The notes: generated by a model from the sequence alone, not told the origin. Counted from the first letter of the stretch, positions 34,612-43,301 are shown. The stretch is 56,920 bases of DNA from Lachnospiraceae bacterium (GCA_030526195.1 JAUNDG010000009.1:1-56920); one strand, 5' to 3'. Program-made: numbers and translations.

Positions 34612-36864
34612 TCAGGATTCACCCACCTGCGGATCCGTGGAAGCCGGAGCCTTAGTTGTTGTTGCGACTGTGTCTCCGGATTCTTCGTCCCGGATCGGTT
34701 CCATATGCTCCGTCATCATCCGGCTGTACATGGCCTCAAGCCGGGCGTAAATGGCCGGATTCTGTTCCTTCAGATGTTCACGCAGAAGGCGCCGGTGTTC
34801 AAGCAGCCGATCCCAGGCATGGGGATTCAGGCGCATAAGACGTGCCTCGCCGATTTGACGGCGCCGCTCGATGTGCTCCTCGATCCGGGTGAGACGCTCC
34901 TCTGAAATGGCGCCGCTTTGCAGCATTTCCTCCAGATGAAGCTCCAGGTGGTCGAGAAACTCATTTTCATCAAAGAGACCAACCGTACCCCAGTCGGTAT
35001 GGACGCCGTGGCCATCCAGCACCTCGGCTTCCACATGCTCGTCGTTTTCCGCTTCTTTGGAAATGGCCTTCGCCGCCCGGGCCGCCAGGCGATCCAGCAT
35101 CTCCTCCGCCTTATCGCCGAAGAGCCATTCAAACTCCGCCAGCTTGGCATCATATTCAATAGGCGCGCCCCAGGTCACATCCCCGGGCTTCAGCTCCAGA
35201 TCATAGGGCTTTTCGATGTCCGCATCACGCAGGGCCAGGGAAATAGTCCGGCGCACCATGCCGCTTTCCAGCATGGCGGACATGCCCAGTTCCCGCATAC
35301 AGTCGTTAAGAGACGCATCCTGTTCCGTGATGTAAAGGGCGATGCCCCGGTTTTTCAGGTTGTTGGCAAAGCTCATCAGATGCTCCGCCGCGGTCATGTC
35401 AAGGCTGGTGATGCCGCGAGCGTCCACCACCACCGTTGTGGTGTCGGGCTTGATGGCACCCTCGATGTCTTCCTTAAACCGATCCACATTGGCAAAGAAG
35501 AGATTGCCGCTGAACCGGTAAATGACCGCGTGGCGGATGGGCCGGGCTTCTTCCCAGCGGCTCATATCCTGATACCCGTCCCAGCCCGGGACCTGACCCA
35601 GGAATGAGGCCGGTGGTGTCACGGCGGAAATGGCCACGTCGAAGAAGGACAGGACCACGCCGATGATGACGCCGTTCACGGTGCCGAAAAGGAGCACGCC
35701 GAAGAAGGCGATCATAAAAATGAGCCATTCGTTGCGGCTTAAATCCCACAGTTTCCGGGCCACACCAAAGTCAAGAATGCCCCACAGGGCGGTGAGCACG
35801 ATACCTGTGAGCACCGGCACCGGCAGGTATTTGAGCATCGGGGTGCCAAAGAGCAGCACCAGAGCCATCACCCCGGTGGCCACCACGGACATCACCTGGG
35901 AGCGGACACCGAAGGAATCCGCCAGACCGCTGCGGGAAATGCTGCCGTTGATGGGGCAACAGCCGGTAAAAGCCCCGGCCACGTTCATGGCCCCGTAGGC
36001 CAGAAGCTCGGCGTTGTTGTCCACAGAATCGTTGTATTTCATCGCATAGCTGCCGGTGGCCAGCAGTGTCTGGGCCATGATAACGGCGGCGATACTGAAA
36101 GTCTGAAGCAGGATGGCAGACCCATTTTCCTGAAGAAGGGAAAAGTCCGGCATCACAAAGGGCGGCAGACCCGCCGGCACCTCCGCCAGCATGGCCACCC
36201 CGTACTGATCAAGGTGAAAGATCATCTGCAGCGCAGCCCCGACCACCAGCATCACGATGGTCATGGGAATCCGCGGTTTGATCTTTTTGAAAATGAGAAT
36301 GATGGCAAATGTCCCGAAGCCCAGAAGCGCCGAGACGCTGTTCCAGTTTTCGAGCTGGCCGGTGATGTGGATCACCAGGTCCACCAGTTCCCCGGTGCCT
36401 GCCTTGCCGCCAAACATTTTCGCCACCTGCATGAGGATGATGGTGAGACCCACACCGGTGATGAAGCCGCTCATGACAGGTTTGGAAATGAATTTGACGA
36501 TGCGCCCGGCCTTAATGAGATAAAAGACCAGGAACCAGAGGCCCGTGATGAGGGCCACCAGCGGGACAAAGCCCAAAGCTTCCGGGCTTTCCGCCTGGAT
36601 GCCCATGGTGGCTAAAAGGCCGCCGGTCATGACGGCGGGCATGGCATCCACCCCCACCACGAAACGGGGGGATGTGGTCAGCAGGCCGTAAACCAGGATC
36701 GGCAGCAGCGAGCCGTAAAGACCGTACACCGGCGGGAGGCCGGCGATCTGGGCGTAGCCCATGGCGATGGGGATCGACACCAGCGCCACGATGATGCCGG
36801 CGGCGATATCCTTGCCCGGGCGATAGGTTTTGCCTTCTGTTTTAAGCTGTGAGATCAATCTCAT
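34612..36864 (-). CDS. SulP-family anion transporter with STAS domain and long C-terminal tail
   Basis: The 750-residue protein has the SulP membrane domain (GIIVALVSIPIAMGYAQIAGLPPVYGLYGS; GCCPINGSISRSGLADSFGVRSQ; NEWLIFMIAFFGVLLFGTVNGV) with 10-14 helices, and a STAS domain near residues 445-560 (YRFSGNLFFANVDRF; VVVDARGITSLDMTAAEHL). The usual length is 500-600. The last 180 residues are an acidic, charged tail with coiled-coil-like ELHLEEMLQSG and RLTRIEEHIERRRQ, ending in a Thr/Ala stretch. Next to a sulfite reductase, sulfate is the likely substrate; bicarbonate is the main alternative for SulP proteins. Confidence 0.9.
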   Translation of the reverse strand: MRLISQLKTEGKTYRPGKDIAAGIIVALVSIPIAMGYAQIAGLPPVYGLYGSLLPILVYGLLTTSPRFVVGVDAMPAVMTGGLLATMGIQAESPEALGFVPLVALITGLWFLVFYLIKAGRIVKFISKPVMSGFITGVGLTIILMQVAKMFGGKAGTGELVDLVIHITGQLENWNSVSALLGFGTFAIILIFKKIKPRIPMTIVMLVVGAALQMIFHLDQYGVAMLAEVPAGLPPFVMPDFSLLQENGSAILLQTFSIAAVIMAQTLLATGSYAMKYNDSVDNNAELLAYGAMNVAGAFTGCCPINGSISRSGLADSFGVRSQVMSVVATGVMALVLLFGTPMLKYLPVPVLTGIVLTALWGILDFGVARKLWDLSRNEWLIFMIAFFGVLLFGTVNGVIIGVVLSFFDVAISAVTPPASFLGQVPGWDGYQDMSRWEEARPIRHAVIYRFSGNLFFANVDRFKEDIEGAIKPDTTTVVVDARGITSLDMTAAEHLMSFANNLKNRGIALYITEQDASLNDCMRELGMSAMLESGMVRRTISLALRDADIEKPYDLELKPGDVTWGAPIEYDAKLAEFEWLFGDKAEEMLDRLAARAAKAISKEAENDEHVEAEVLDGHGVHTDWGTVGLFDENEFLDHLELHLEEMLQSGAISEERLTRIEEHIERRRQIGEARLMRLNPHAWDRLLEHRRLLREHLKEQNPAIYARLEAMYSRMMTEHMEPIRDEESGDTVATTTKAPASTDPQVGES

Positions 36865-36991
36865 GTTCTGTCTCCTTTTGTGGGGGCAGCCGCTGTTTCC
36901 GGCTAATCCTTATGTGTTTATGGGTGTCCCGCCGTCAGCGGGGGGAATTAAGTACTCTTTCCCGACCTCCAGTTCATCGATCAGCGGGGGA

Positions 36992-37804
36992 TTAAGACGC
37001 CATCAAATCCCGGATGACTTCCCCGGCGATAATGAGGCCGGCGACCGAGGGCACAAAGGCGCAGCTGGCCGGTGTGGCCCGACGGGTCGGGGCCTTGGCT
37101 GCAGGGGCCTTGTCAGCAGAATTGCCGGCAAGCTCAGCGTCATTTTCTAAGGGGGCATTAACGGCCGGCACGGACTCTGCCGGTGTGAGCGCCTCGTCCT
37201 CCTGAAAAAGCGGAGTACGGGCCAATTCCTTTGAATACAGCACCTTAAGCTTCTTGACGCCCCGCTTCTTCAGTTCCCGGCGCATGACCTTGGCCAGGGG
37301 GCAGATCGAGGTCTTGTAGATGTCCGTGATCTCAAACTGCGTGGGATCTGTCTTGTTGCCGGTGCCCATGCTGCTGATGACCGGGGTGTCCGCCGCCTGC
37401 GCCCGCAGGATGATGTCGATCTTGGCGGTCACCGTATCGATGGCATCCACCACATAGTCGTACTGGGTGAAGTCAAACTGATCCGCGGTTTCCGGCAGGT
37501 AGAAGGTGTTGAATGTCCGAATCGTCATGGCCGGATTGATGTCCAGCATGCGGGCCCGGGCCACTTCCACCTTGGGCTGACCCAGCGTGCTGTGCAGCGC
37601 GATGATCTGGCGATTGATATTGGAAAGGTTCACCGTGTCATTATCGATAAGATCCACAGCGCCCACGCCGCAGCGGGCCAGGGCTTCCGCCACATAGCCG
37701 CCCACGCCGCCCACACCAAAAAGGGCGACCCGCTTATGCGCCAAGGCGTCCACAGCGTCATTTCCGAAAAGCATCCGTGTTCTGATGAGAAAATCCTGAT
37801 TCAT
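36992..37804 (-). CDS. tcdA: tRNA threonylcarbamoyladenosine dehydratase (ThiF/E1-like)
   Basis: TcdA cyclises t6A37 in tRNA to ct6A using ATP. The 270 residues begin FLIRTRMLFGNDAVDAL, then VALFGVGGVGGYVAEALARCGVGAVDLIDNDTVNLSNINRQ, the adenylation-site pattern of this E1 branch, and ISSMGTGNKTDPTQFEITDIYKTSICPLAKVMRREL. Residues about 205-248 are an Ala/Pro/Glu-rich insertion with L-E-N-D (GAAAATGAC) before the C-terminal ASCAFVPSVAGLIIAGEVI; homologues keep this loop short. It is transcribed divergently from the homocysteine methyltransferase gene. Confidence 0.9.
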   Translation of the reverse strand: MNQDFLIRTRMLFGNDAVDALAHKRVALFGVGGVGGYVAEALARCGVGAVDLIDNDTVNLSNINRQIIALHSTLGQPKVEVARARMLDINPAMTIRTFNTFYLPETADQFDFTQYDYVVDAIDTVTAKIDIILRAQAADTPVISSMGTGNKTDPTQFEITDIYKTSICPLAKVMRRELKKRGVKKLKVLYSKELARTPLFQEDEALTPAESVPAVNAPLENDAELAGNSADKAPAAKAPTRRATPASCAFVPSVAGLIIAGEVIRDLMAS

Positions 37805-37987
37805 GTTTCACCTGCGTTTCAATAGTTTTTATGTTTCATAATAGGTGTAAAGACTATTTTAGCGAACACTTCAGCACCAAAGCAAGTTTTCTGTGAGAAA
37901 CATAGCCAAAAGATGCGCCGGTTTTTATCGGGCGTTTGTTCATCTTTCCCATCATTTTACAACAAGAGCGACAAATTAAAAACCCTG

Positions 37988-38016
37988 TTGCGTCCCGTGG
38001 GCGGAGGGAGTAAAAT
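37988..38016 (+). promoter_or_regulatory. Candidate promoter of the homocysteine methyltransferase gene
   Basis: TTGCGT (37988-37993), a 17-base spacer and TAAAAT (38011-38016) stand 40 bases upstream of the start codon. The divergent spacer 37805-38055 shows no gene or riboswitch fold that I recognise. Confidence 0.5.
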
Positions 38017-38055
38017 CGAAATACTATTTATTTTATGCAAGAAAGGGATTATTTT

Positions 38056-38913
38056 ATGGCTGATAAGATCACTTTACTTGACGGTGCTATGGGGACTGCG
38101 CTCTGGAATATCGCTGAGCGCGAAGGCGTCGCCAAGGATCCTGTTTGGAAATACAATGTGGAACATCCGGATTTCATTGCCGAGATCACAAAGCAGTACG
38201 TGGAGGCCGGCTCTCAGATTATTCAGGCCAACACCTTCGGCGCCAACAAGCCCTCCATCAAATATTTCACTGATTATGAGGTTGAGCAGGTCACAAGACC
38301 CGCCGTTCAGATCGCCCGGGAAGCTGTTAAGGGCACTGATGTGAAGGTTGCCGTTTCTGTCGGCCCGCTGACAAAGCTGCTGAAGCCCTACGGTGATTTA
38401 AGTGCCGAGGAATGCGAAGAGATCTTCCGCGAACAGATCGGCACCGCCGCTCTGGAGAAACCGGACCTTGTCACAATGGAAACTTTCCTTGATCTTGAAA
38501 TGATCAAGATTGCCGCCAAGGTTGCCAAATCCTACGACCTGCCGGTCTTCTGCACCCTGACATTTGAGCGCAAGTGCCGCACACTGATGGGCAATTCCGT
38601 CAAACAGGTCTGCAAGGAGCTGAAGAACCTGGGTGTTGATGCTGTCGGTATGAACTGCGGCCTCGGCCCGGATAAGGCCAATGAGGTGATCGAACAGTTC
38701 AGGGAATACAGCGAGCTGCCCGTCATTTACAAACCGAACGCCGGTATGCCGGTGCTCAATCCGGACGGCAGTGTCCAGTCAGCTTATACCGCTGAGATGT
38801 TCCTGGAAGAAGTCAAGCCGGTTCTGCCCTATGTGTCTTACATGGGCGGCTGCTGCGGCTCCGATCCGTCATTTATCGCCACTCTGAGAGATTACCTGAA
38901 GAGCCAGGGCTGA
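38056..38913 (+). CDS. Stand-alone homocysteine S-methyltransferase domain protein
   Basis: The 285-residue protein is a single zinc-dependent homocysteine methyltransferase barrel: LLDGAMGTALW at the N-terminus, QANTFGANKPS, and the zinc cysteines in GMNCGLGP and GGCCGSDP. It equals the first domain of MetH without the folate, corrinoid and activation domains. ATG 38056 follows AAAGGGA. It may receive methyl groups from a separate corrinoid protein, from S-methylmethionine or from a betaine; no partner is adjacent. It is the only plus-strand gene between 1 and 44,790 and ends at a strong terminator. Confidence 0.88.
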   Translation: MADKITLLDGAMGTALWNIAEREGVAKDPVWKYNVEHPDFIAEITKQYVEAGSQIIQANTFGANKPSIKYFTDYEVEQVTRPAVQIAREAVKGTDVKVAVSVGPLTKLLKPYGDLSAEECEEIFREQIGTAALEKPDLVTMETFLDLEMIKIAAKVAKSYDLPVFCTLTFERKCRTLMGNSVKQVCKELKNLGVDAVGMNCGLGPDKANEVIEQFREYSELPVIYKPNAGMPVLNPDGSVQSAYTAEMFLEEVKPVLPYVSYMGGCCGSDPSFIATLRDYLKSQG

Positions 38914-38934
38914 TGACTTGCTTTTGAATTATTG

Positions 38935-38982
38935 AACCCCCGGTGCCACCAAAACGGTGGCCCGGGGGTTTTCTTGCTTTTT
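38935..38982 (+). terminator. Terminator after the homocysteine methyltransferase gene
   Basis: AACCCCCGGTGCCACC pairs with GGTGGCCCGGGGGTT around AAAAC, followed by TTTTCTTGCTTTTTCCT. A near-identical copy stands at 39466-39511, on the other side of the repeat array. Confidence 0.9.
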
Positions 38983-38990
38983 CCTGCTTA

Positions 38991-39465
38991 TCTGTCCATT
39001 CTTGTTTTTCTGGCCACCGGACAGACTCTGGCAAGATATGGATCCCGGCAAGGTCTGTCCGCCCGGGTATTTTTCAGCTATTGGACAGTCTTTAGCAAGA
39101 TGTGCGGCCGACGGCCGCACACAAATGTCTGTCCACTTGTGTTTTCTACGCCTTCCGGACAGACTATCTTGATCCGGGGGCATGCCGATATGCTGTCCAT
39201 TCTTGTTTTACCGGCTACTGGACAGACTCTGGCAAGATGCGGGCCCCCATGAGGTCTGTCCACTCGGCTTTTTTCGGCTACTGGACAGTCTTTAGCAAGA
39301 TATGGGACCCCATGAGGTCTGTCCACCCAGGTGTTTTTCGGCTATTGGACAGTCTTTTGCAAGATGTGGGACCGCCGGCTACATACAAATGTCTGTCCAC
39401 TCACGGTTTCTTTGCCCATCGGACAGTCTCCAGCAAGTCATGCGGCCGCCGGCCGCACACAATTG
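38991..39465 (+). repeat. Array of seven 63-74-bp hairpin repeats
   Basis: Units begin with CTGTCC at 38992, 39055, 39129, 39193, 39256, 39319 and 39393. Each unit has CTGTCCRY, a T-rich stretch, GGCTAYTGGACAG (inverted partner of CTGTCC), TCTTTAGCAAGAT, then a second variable hairpin: ATGGGACCCCAT in short units, TGCGGCCG-CGGCCGCA followed by ACACAAATG in long ones. Unit spacings are 63, 74, 64, 63, 63 and 74 bases. Frames across it encode only translations of the repeat. No other copy is seen in the window. Confidence 0.9.
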
Positions 39466-39511
39466 AACCCCCGGTGCCACCAAAACGGTAGCCCGGGGGT
39501 TTTCTTGCTTT
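39466..39511 (+). terminator. Second copy of the same terminator
   Basis: AACCCCCGGTGCCACC with GGTAGCCCGGGGGTT around AAAAC, followed by TTTTCTTGCTTTA. It differs from the copy at 38935 by one base in the stem. It lies beyond the repeat array, 24 bases from the end of the convergent DUF554 gene. Read on the minus strand it lacks a T-run. Confidence 0.75.
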
Positions 39512-39534
39512 ATTAACTGGCTTTATTGACCTGT

Positions 39535-40233
39535 TCACCCCAGCCCAACCAGGGACCAGAGGATGGTAAGGATCGGGGCGATGATGATGGCGGGCAGGAA
39601 ATTGGCCACCTTGAATTTGGTCACGCCGATGAGATTGAGGCCCAGGGCCAGGATGGTGACAGAACCAACGGTACTCATGGCAGAAATGATCGGGTCCGTG
39701 AAAAACGGCGCCAGAGCCACCGCCAGCAGAACGATACCGCCCTGCACCACCAGAATGGTGACGGATGAGAGCAACACGCCGATACCCAATGACAATGTCA
39801 GGAAAATGGATGAAATGAAATCCATGATGGACTTGGTGTAGAGCAGCGACCCATCACCGCGAAGGCCGGCTTCGATGGAACCCACAATGGTCATGGCCCC
39901 TACACACATCAAAAGTGACGCCGCCACAAAACCGGCGGCCGCAGAGGGCTGCCCCTCCTTCTGGGGCACCAGCTTGTCCGCCAGCTTGCCCAGGGCATTG
40001 ACCTTGCCGTCAAGGTCAAGCAACATCCCGACCAGTGTGCCCAGCACCATGGACACGATCATAATGAGGACGTTGCCGGAACCAATGGCCCCCTCAATGC
40101 CGATGAGCATCACGCACAGGCCGATGGCCTGCATGATGGCACTGGTGTATTTTTCCGGGATACCTTTTTTGACAAATAAACCGATGCAGCTGCCGATGGC
40201 GACAGCTACCGCATTCACAATGGCTGCAATCAT
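39535..40233 (-). CDS. DUF554 family membrane protein
   Basis: The 232-residue protein is strongly hydrophobic with about seven helices. It begins MIAAIVNAVAVAIGSCIGLFVKKGI and contains CVGAMTIVGSIEAGLRGD and KSIMDFISSIFL, the conserved blocks of DUF554 (YdfK/YqgA-like). YqgA-type proteins are possible transporters of unknown cargo. No neighbour is in its operon. Downstream is the repeat array; upstream is a 280-base spacer ending in the terminator of the molybdenum hydroxylase operon. Confidence 0.85.
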   Translation of the reverse strand: MIAAIVNAVAVAIGSCIGLFVKKGIPEKYTSAIMQAIGLCVMLIGIEGAIGSGNVLIMIVSMVLGTLVGMLLDLDGKVNALGKLADKLVPQKEGQPSAAAGFVAASLLMCVGAMTIVGSIEAGLRGDGSLLYTKSIMDFISSIFLTLSLGIGVLLSSVTILVVQGGIVLLAVALAPFFTDPIISAMSTVGSVTILALGLNLIGVTKFKVANFLPAIIIAPILTILWSLVGLG

Positions 40234-40385
40234 TCTCTTTCCATTCCTATCTTGTTATTTCTATTTTCAAATGCCAACAAGCCCTCTCCCCTTCATCTTC
40301 AATAACAAAGGTATCGGGAAAGCCATAGCCCATGCGGATACATACCTCGGCCATACAACCAACACTTCTATCAACTCACTGACAA

Positions 40386-40424
40386 AGAAAAAGCAACAGC
40401 CGGCCTCGCACTGAGACCGGCTGC
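40386..40424 (-). terminator. Terminator after the molybdenum hydroxylase operon
   Basis: On the minus strand CAGCCGG (40423-40417) pairs with CCGGCTG (40403-40397), then TTGCTTTTTCTTT. The rest of 40234-40513 shows no gene. Confidence 0.8.
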
Positions 40425-40513
40425 ATAATCCATTTTATGAAGCCAACCGTTCATCGTCAACACAAAAACGATTCACGAACAGGGCAATACCTGCTCGGTT
40501 TGCTCGTTGTGTC

Positions 40514-42811
40514 TCATTTGATCCGGCCGTTCTTTTTCATTCCCATGTAAACCTTCTCCGGTGTGATGGGCAAATCGCAGCGCACGCCTGTGGCGGCATA
40601 AACCGCGTTGGCGATGGCGGGCGGTGAGGCATTGATGACAACCTCGCCGATGGATTTGGCACCGAAGGGACCATTGGGCTCATAGCTGGGGGCGATATCC
40701 ACCCGGATGCGGCCGATATCGGTTCTGGCCGGCATCTTGTACAGCATGAAATTCTTGTTGAACATCGAACCTCTGTCAGTATACTGCACTTTTTCGTAAA
40801 GTGCCATACCCAAACCCTGAATGATACCACCCTCGGTCTGGACCTTGACGATCCGTTCGTTCAGAGGTGTGCCGCAGTCCACAACGCCCACAGTCTCGAT
40901 GGGGGTCACCTTACCGGTGGCCATATCCACATCCACCTCGGCGATGCAGGTCATGAAGGGCGGCGGTGAATTCTTCTGCATGTTGTTGGCAGAAGCGGTG
41001 AGGCAAGACAGATTACCGGCGTGAGCTTTGATGGCCAGCTCCTCGCGTGTGAGCATCATGTCATTTTCTTCATTAGAAAATGTCTCTCCGTCGAACCCGA
41101 CTTTATCGGCGGTCACGCCCATAATGTCCGCAGCTGCCTGCGTCATTTTCTGAAGCAGGGACTCAGCGGCCTTCTTCACGGCACCGCCGGTGAGATAGGC
41201 CGTACTGGAGGCATAGGAACCGGAGTCATAGGGGGACACATCGGTGTCCACACCGGAGGGCACCACATCATCCACATCACAGCCCAGCACCTCGGCGGCA
41301 ATCTGAGACAGAGTGGTGTCGCTGCCCGTGCCCATGTCGGCGCTGCCGATCATGAGGCTGTAGAAGCCCTCGGCGCTCAGACGAATATCGGCGGCTGCCT
41401 GGTCGACACCGCTGATACCGGAGCCCTGCAGAGACATGGCGATACCCAGCGCCCGGACATGGCCGTTGCCCAGGTCAACCACCTTCGGGCGGTTGTCCCA
41501 GTCCACCATTTCCTTGGCGCGGATGAGGCACTTATCCAGTGTGCAGGACAGCATGGTGTTGTTGTAGTAAGCCGGCATCACATCGCCCTGGCGGGCCATA
41601 TTTTTAAGACGGATCTCAGCCTTGTCCATACCGAGAGCTTCGGCGGCATTGTCCATCAGGCTTTCCAGCGCGAAGATACCCTGAGTGGCGCCGTAACCAC
41701 GATAAGCACCGGCGCGCACCATATTGGTGTAGACCACGTGGCCACGGAAACGATACGCATCCACCGGATGATACAGCGTCATGGCTTTGTGGCAGGTCAG
41801 ACCCAGAGTGGTGGGCGCATGTTCGCCGTAGGCACCCTGGTTGGAAATGACGTTCATATCGATGGCCCGCATGGTGCCGTCCTTCATGAAGCCCATCCGG
41901 GCCTTGACGATCATTTCATGACGGGAGTTGGAAGCGGTGAGACACTCCTCGCGGGTATAGACCATTTTCGCCGGCATACCGGTCTTCCAGGTGACGATGG
42001 CGGGCATACATTCCGTACAGGCGGACTGCTTGGCACCGAAACCGCCGCCCACGCGAGGCTTCACCACACGGACCTTGCTCTTGGGAATATCCAGAGCATT
42101 GGCCACGATACGGCGCACATGGAACGGGATCTGGGTGGAAGATGTGATCTTGATGCGGCCGTAGGGATCCATTTCCGTAAATGTGACGAAAGGTTCCATC
42201 ATACCCTGGTGGGTGGCCTGTGTCCGGAAGGTATCCTCCACGATGACATCGCACTCGGCCATGGTGGCATCCATATCACCGTGATCGAACACCACGCCGC
42301 CGGCCAGGTTCCGCTTGTTATCGCCCATACCGGCAGCCGGCTGGGTCCAGTCTTCCTCCGGATGCACCAGCACCGGGTTATCCATGGCTGTCTCCGGATC
42401 AAGCACCGGCTCCAGCACTTCATATTTCACATCGATGAGCTTCATGGCCTTGTTGACGCAGGCTTCGTCCGCGCCGGCCACGATGGCCACCTCATCCCCC
42501 ACATAACGCAGGCGCTCTTCCAGCAGGTACTGGTCGGCGGCGCTCAGCTCCGGATGGGTCTGACCGGCCATATTGAAACGCTTCCGGGGCACATCCTTGT
42601 AGGTGATGACGCAGGCGATACCCGGCACCTTCATGGCGCGGGTTGTGTCAATCTTTTTGATCAGCGCATGGGGATAGGGGCTGCGCAGGGCCTTGACGAT
42701 GAGGCAATCCGCCGGCGCCAGGTCGTTGGTGTAAACCGCCTGACCGGTCAGCAGCATGCGGGCATCCTTTTTGTACACGGATTTCGTGATCTGCTTATAA
42801 TCTTGCGGCAT
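40514..42811 (-). CDS. Molybdenum hydroxylase large subunit (xanthine dehydrogenase family)
   Basis: This 765-residue chain binds the molybdopterin cofactor. Motifs include the start of the aldehyde oxidase fold (KDARMLLTGQAVYTNDL), VGGGFGAKQ, AGAYRGYGATQGIFALES, GSADMGTGSDTTLSQIAAE and the catalytic glutamate in FGAKSIGEVVIN near the end. ATG 42811 has GGGAGG nine bases upstream and overlaps the iron-sulfur subunit by 17 bases; a TTG eight codons earlier is less likely. The substrate cannot be fixed: purines, nicotinate and aromatic acyl-CoA are used by relatives. No cofactor-maturation gene (XdhC, MocA, YqeB) lies nearby. Confidence 0.92.
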   Translation of the reverse strand: MPQDYKQITKSVYKKDARMLLTGQAVYTNDLAPADCLIVKALRSPYPHALIKKIDTTRAMKVPGIACVITYKDVPRKRFNMAGQTHPELSAADQYLLEERLRYVGDEVAIVAGADEACVNKAMKLIDVKYEVLEPVLDPETAMDNPVLVHPEEDWTQPAAGMGDNKRNLAGGVVFDHGDMDATMAECDVIVEDTFRTQATHQGMMEPFVTFTEMDPYGRIKITSSTQIPFHVRRIVANALDIPKSKVRVVKPRVGGGFGAKQSACTECMPAIVTWKTGMPAKMVYTREECLTASNSRHEMIVKARMGFMKDGTMRAIDMNVISNQGAYGEHAPTTLGLTCHKAMTLYHPVDAYRFRGHVVYTNMVRAGAYRGYGATQGIFALESLMDNAAEALGMDKAEIRLKNMARQGDVMPAYYNNTMLSCTLDKCLIRAKEMVDWDNRPKVVDLGNGHVRALGIAMSLQGSGISGVDQAAADIRLSAEGFYSLMIGSADMGTGSDTTLSQIAAEVLGCDVDDVVPSGVDTDVSPYDSGSYASSTAYLTGGAVKKAAESLLQKMTQAAADIMGVTADKVGFDGETFSNEENDMMLTREELAIKAHAGNLSCLTASANNMQKNSPPPFMTCIAEVDVDMATGKVTPIETVGVVDCGTPLNERIVKVQTEGGIIQGLGMALYEKVQYTDRGSMFNKNFMLYKMPARTDIGRIRVDIAPSYEPNGPFGAKSIGEVVINASPPAIANAVYAATGVRCDLPITPEKVYMGMKKNGRIK

Positions 42812-43301
42812 CTTCCGGCACCTCCCCTTCTTCAAACATACGGCTGTTGCCGTGAACGATGGCTAAATAGTTGCGCAGCGCACGTAAATGGGCTTCGTAG
42901 CCGGTGCAGCGGCAGAGGTTTCCCTCCAGATAATGCTGGATTTCCTCGATGGTGGGATTCTCAAGCTCACGCACCATGGCCAGCACGTTCATGATGAAGC
43001 CGGTGTTGCAGAAACCGCACTGCTCTGCTGTCTGGGCGGCCATGAAGCGACCGAAATCCTCAGCCTCCTGACGCACACCTTCCAGTGTGGTGATCTCATG
43101 GCCGGAAGCCCGCAGCACGGGCACGGAGCAGGACAGCACCGGTGTGCCATCCATCCAGACGGTGCAAAGACCGCAGTTGGTGGTATCGCAGCCGCATTTC
43201 ACACTCTTAAAGCCATGGCGGCGCAGGTAATCATAAAGCATTTCATCCGGCCGGACATCCTCTTCAAAGGAACGGCCGTTGACTGTCAGTGCAGCGATCA
43301 T
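42795..43301 (-). CDS. Molybdenum hydroxylase [2Fe-2S] subunit
   Basis: The 168-residue electron-transfer subunit has the plant-type ferredoxin cluster CGCDTTNCGLCTVWMDG plus C in LSCSV, and the second cluster CGFC...CRCTGY. Together these are the two [2Fe-2S] sites of the xanthine dehydrogenase family. It is slightly longer than usual at the C-terminus (HGNSRMFEEGEVPEDAARL), where it overlaps the large-subunit start. ATG 43301 overlaps the FAD-subunit stop as ATGA, which shows tight coupling. Confidence 0.94.
   Translation of the reverse strand: MIAALTVNGRSFEEDVRPDEMLYDYLRRHGFKSVKCGCDTTNCGLCTVWMDGTPVLSCSVPVLRASGHEITTLEGVRQEAEDFGRFMAAQTAEQCGFCNTGFIMNVLAMVRELENPTIEEIQHYLEGNLCRCTGYEAHLRALRNYLAIVHGNSRMFEEGEVPEDAARL

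Noticed and set aside
38991-39465. CRISPR array
   Set aside because: Spacing is regular, but the units are similar along their whole length, have two inverted repeats, and show no unique spacers; no cas gene is present.
38932-39491. Short proteins encoded across the repeat array on either strand
   Set aside because: They are translations of the tandem repeat with no start signals and no stable composition across units.
41021-42994. 657-codon plus-strand open frame opposite the molybdenum hydroxylase large subunit
   Set aside because: It is antisense to a gene with clear family motifs, is rich in His and Gly from reverse reading of GC-rich codons, and has no ribosome binding site or recognisable domain.
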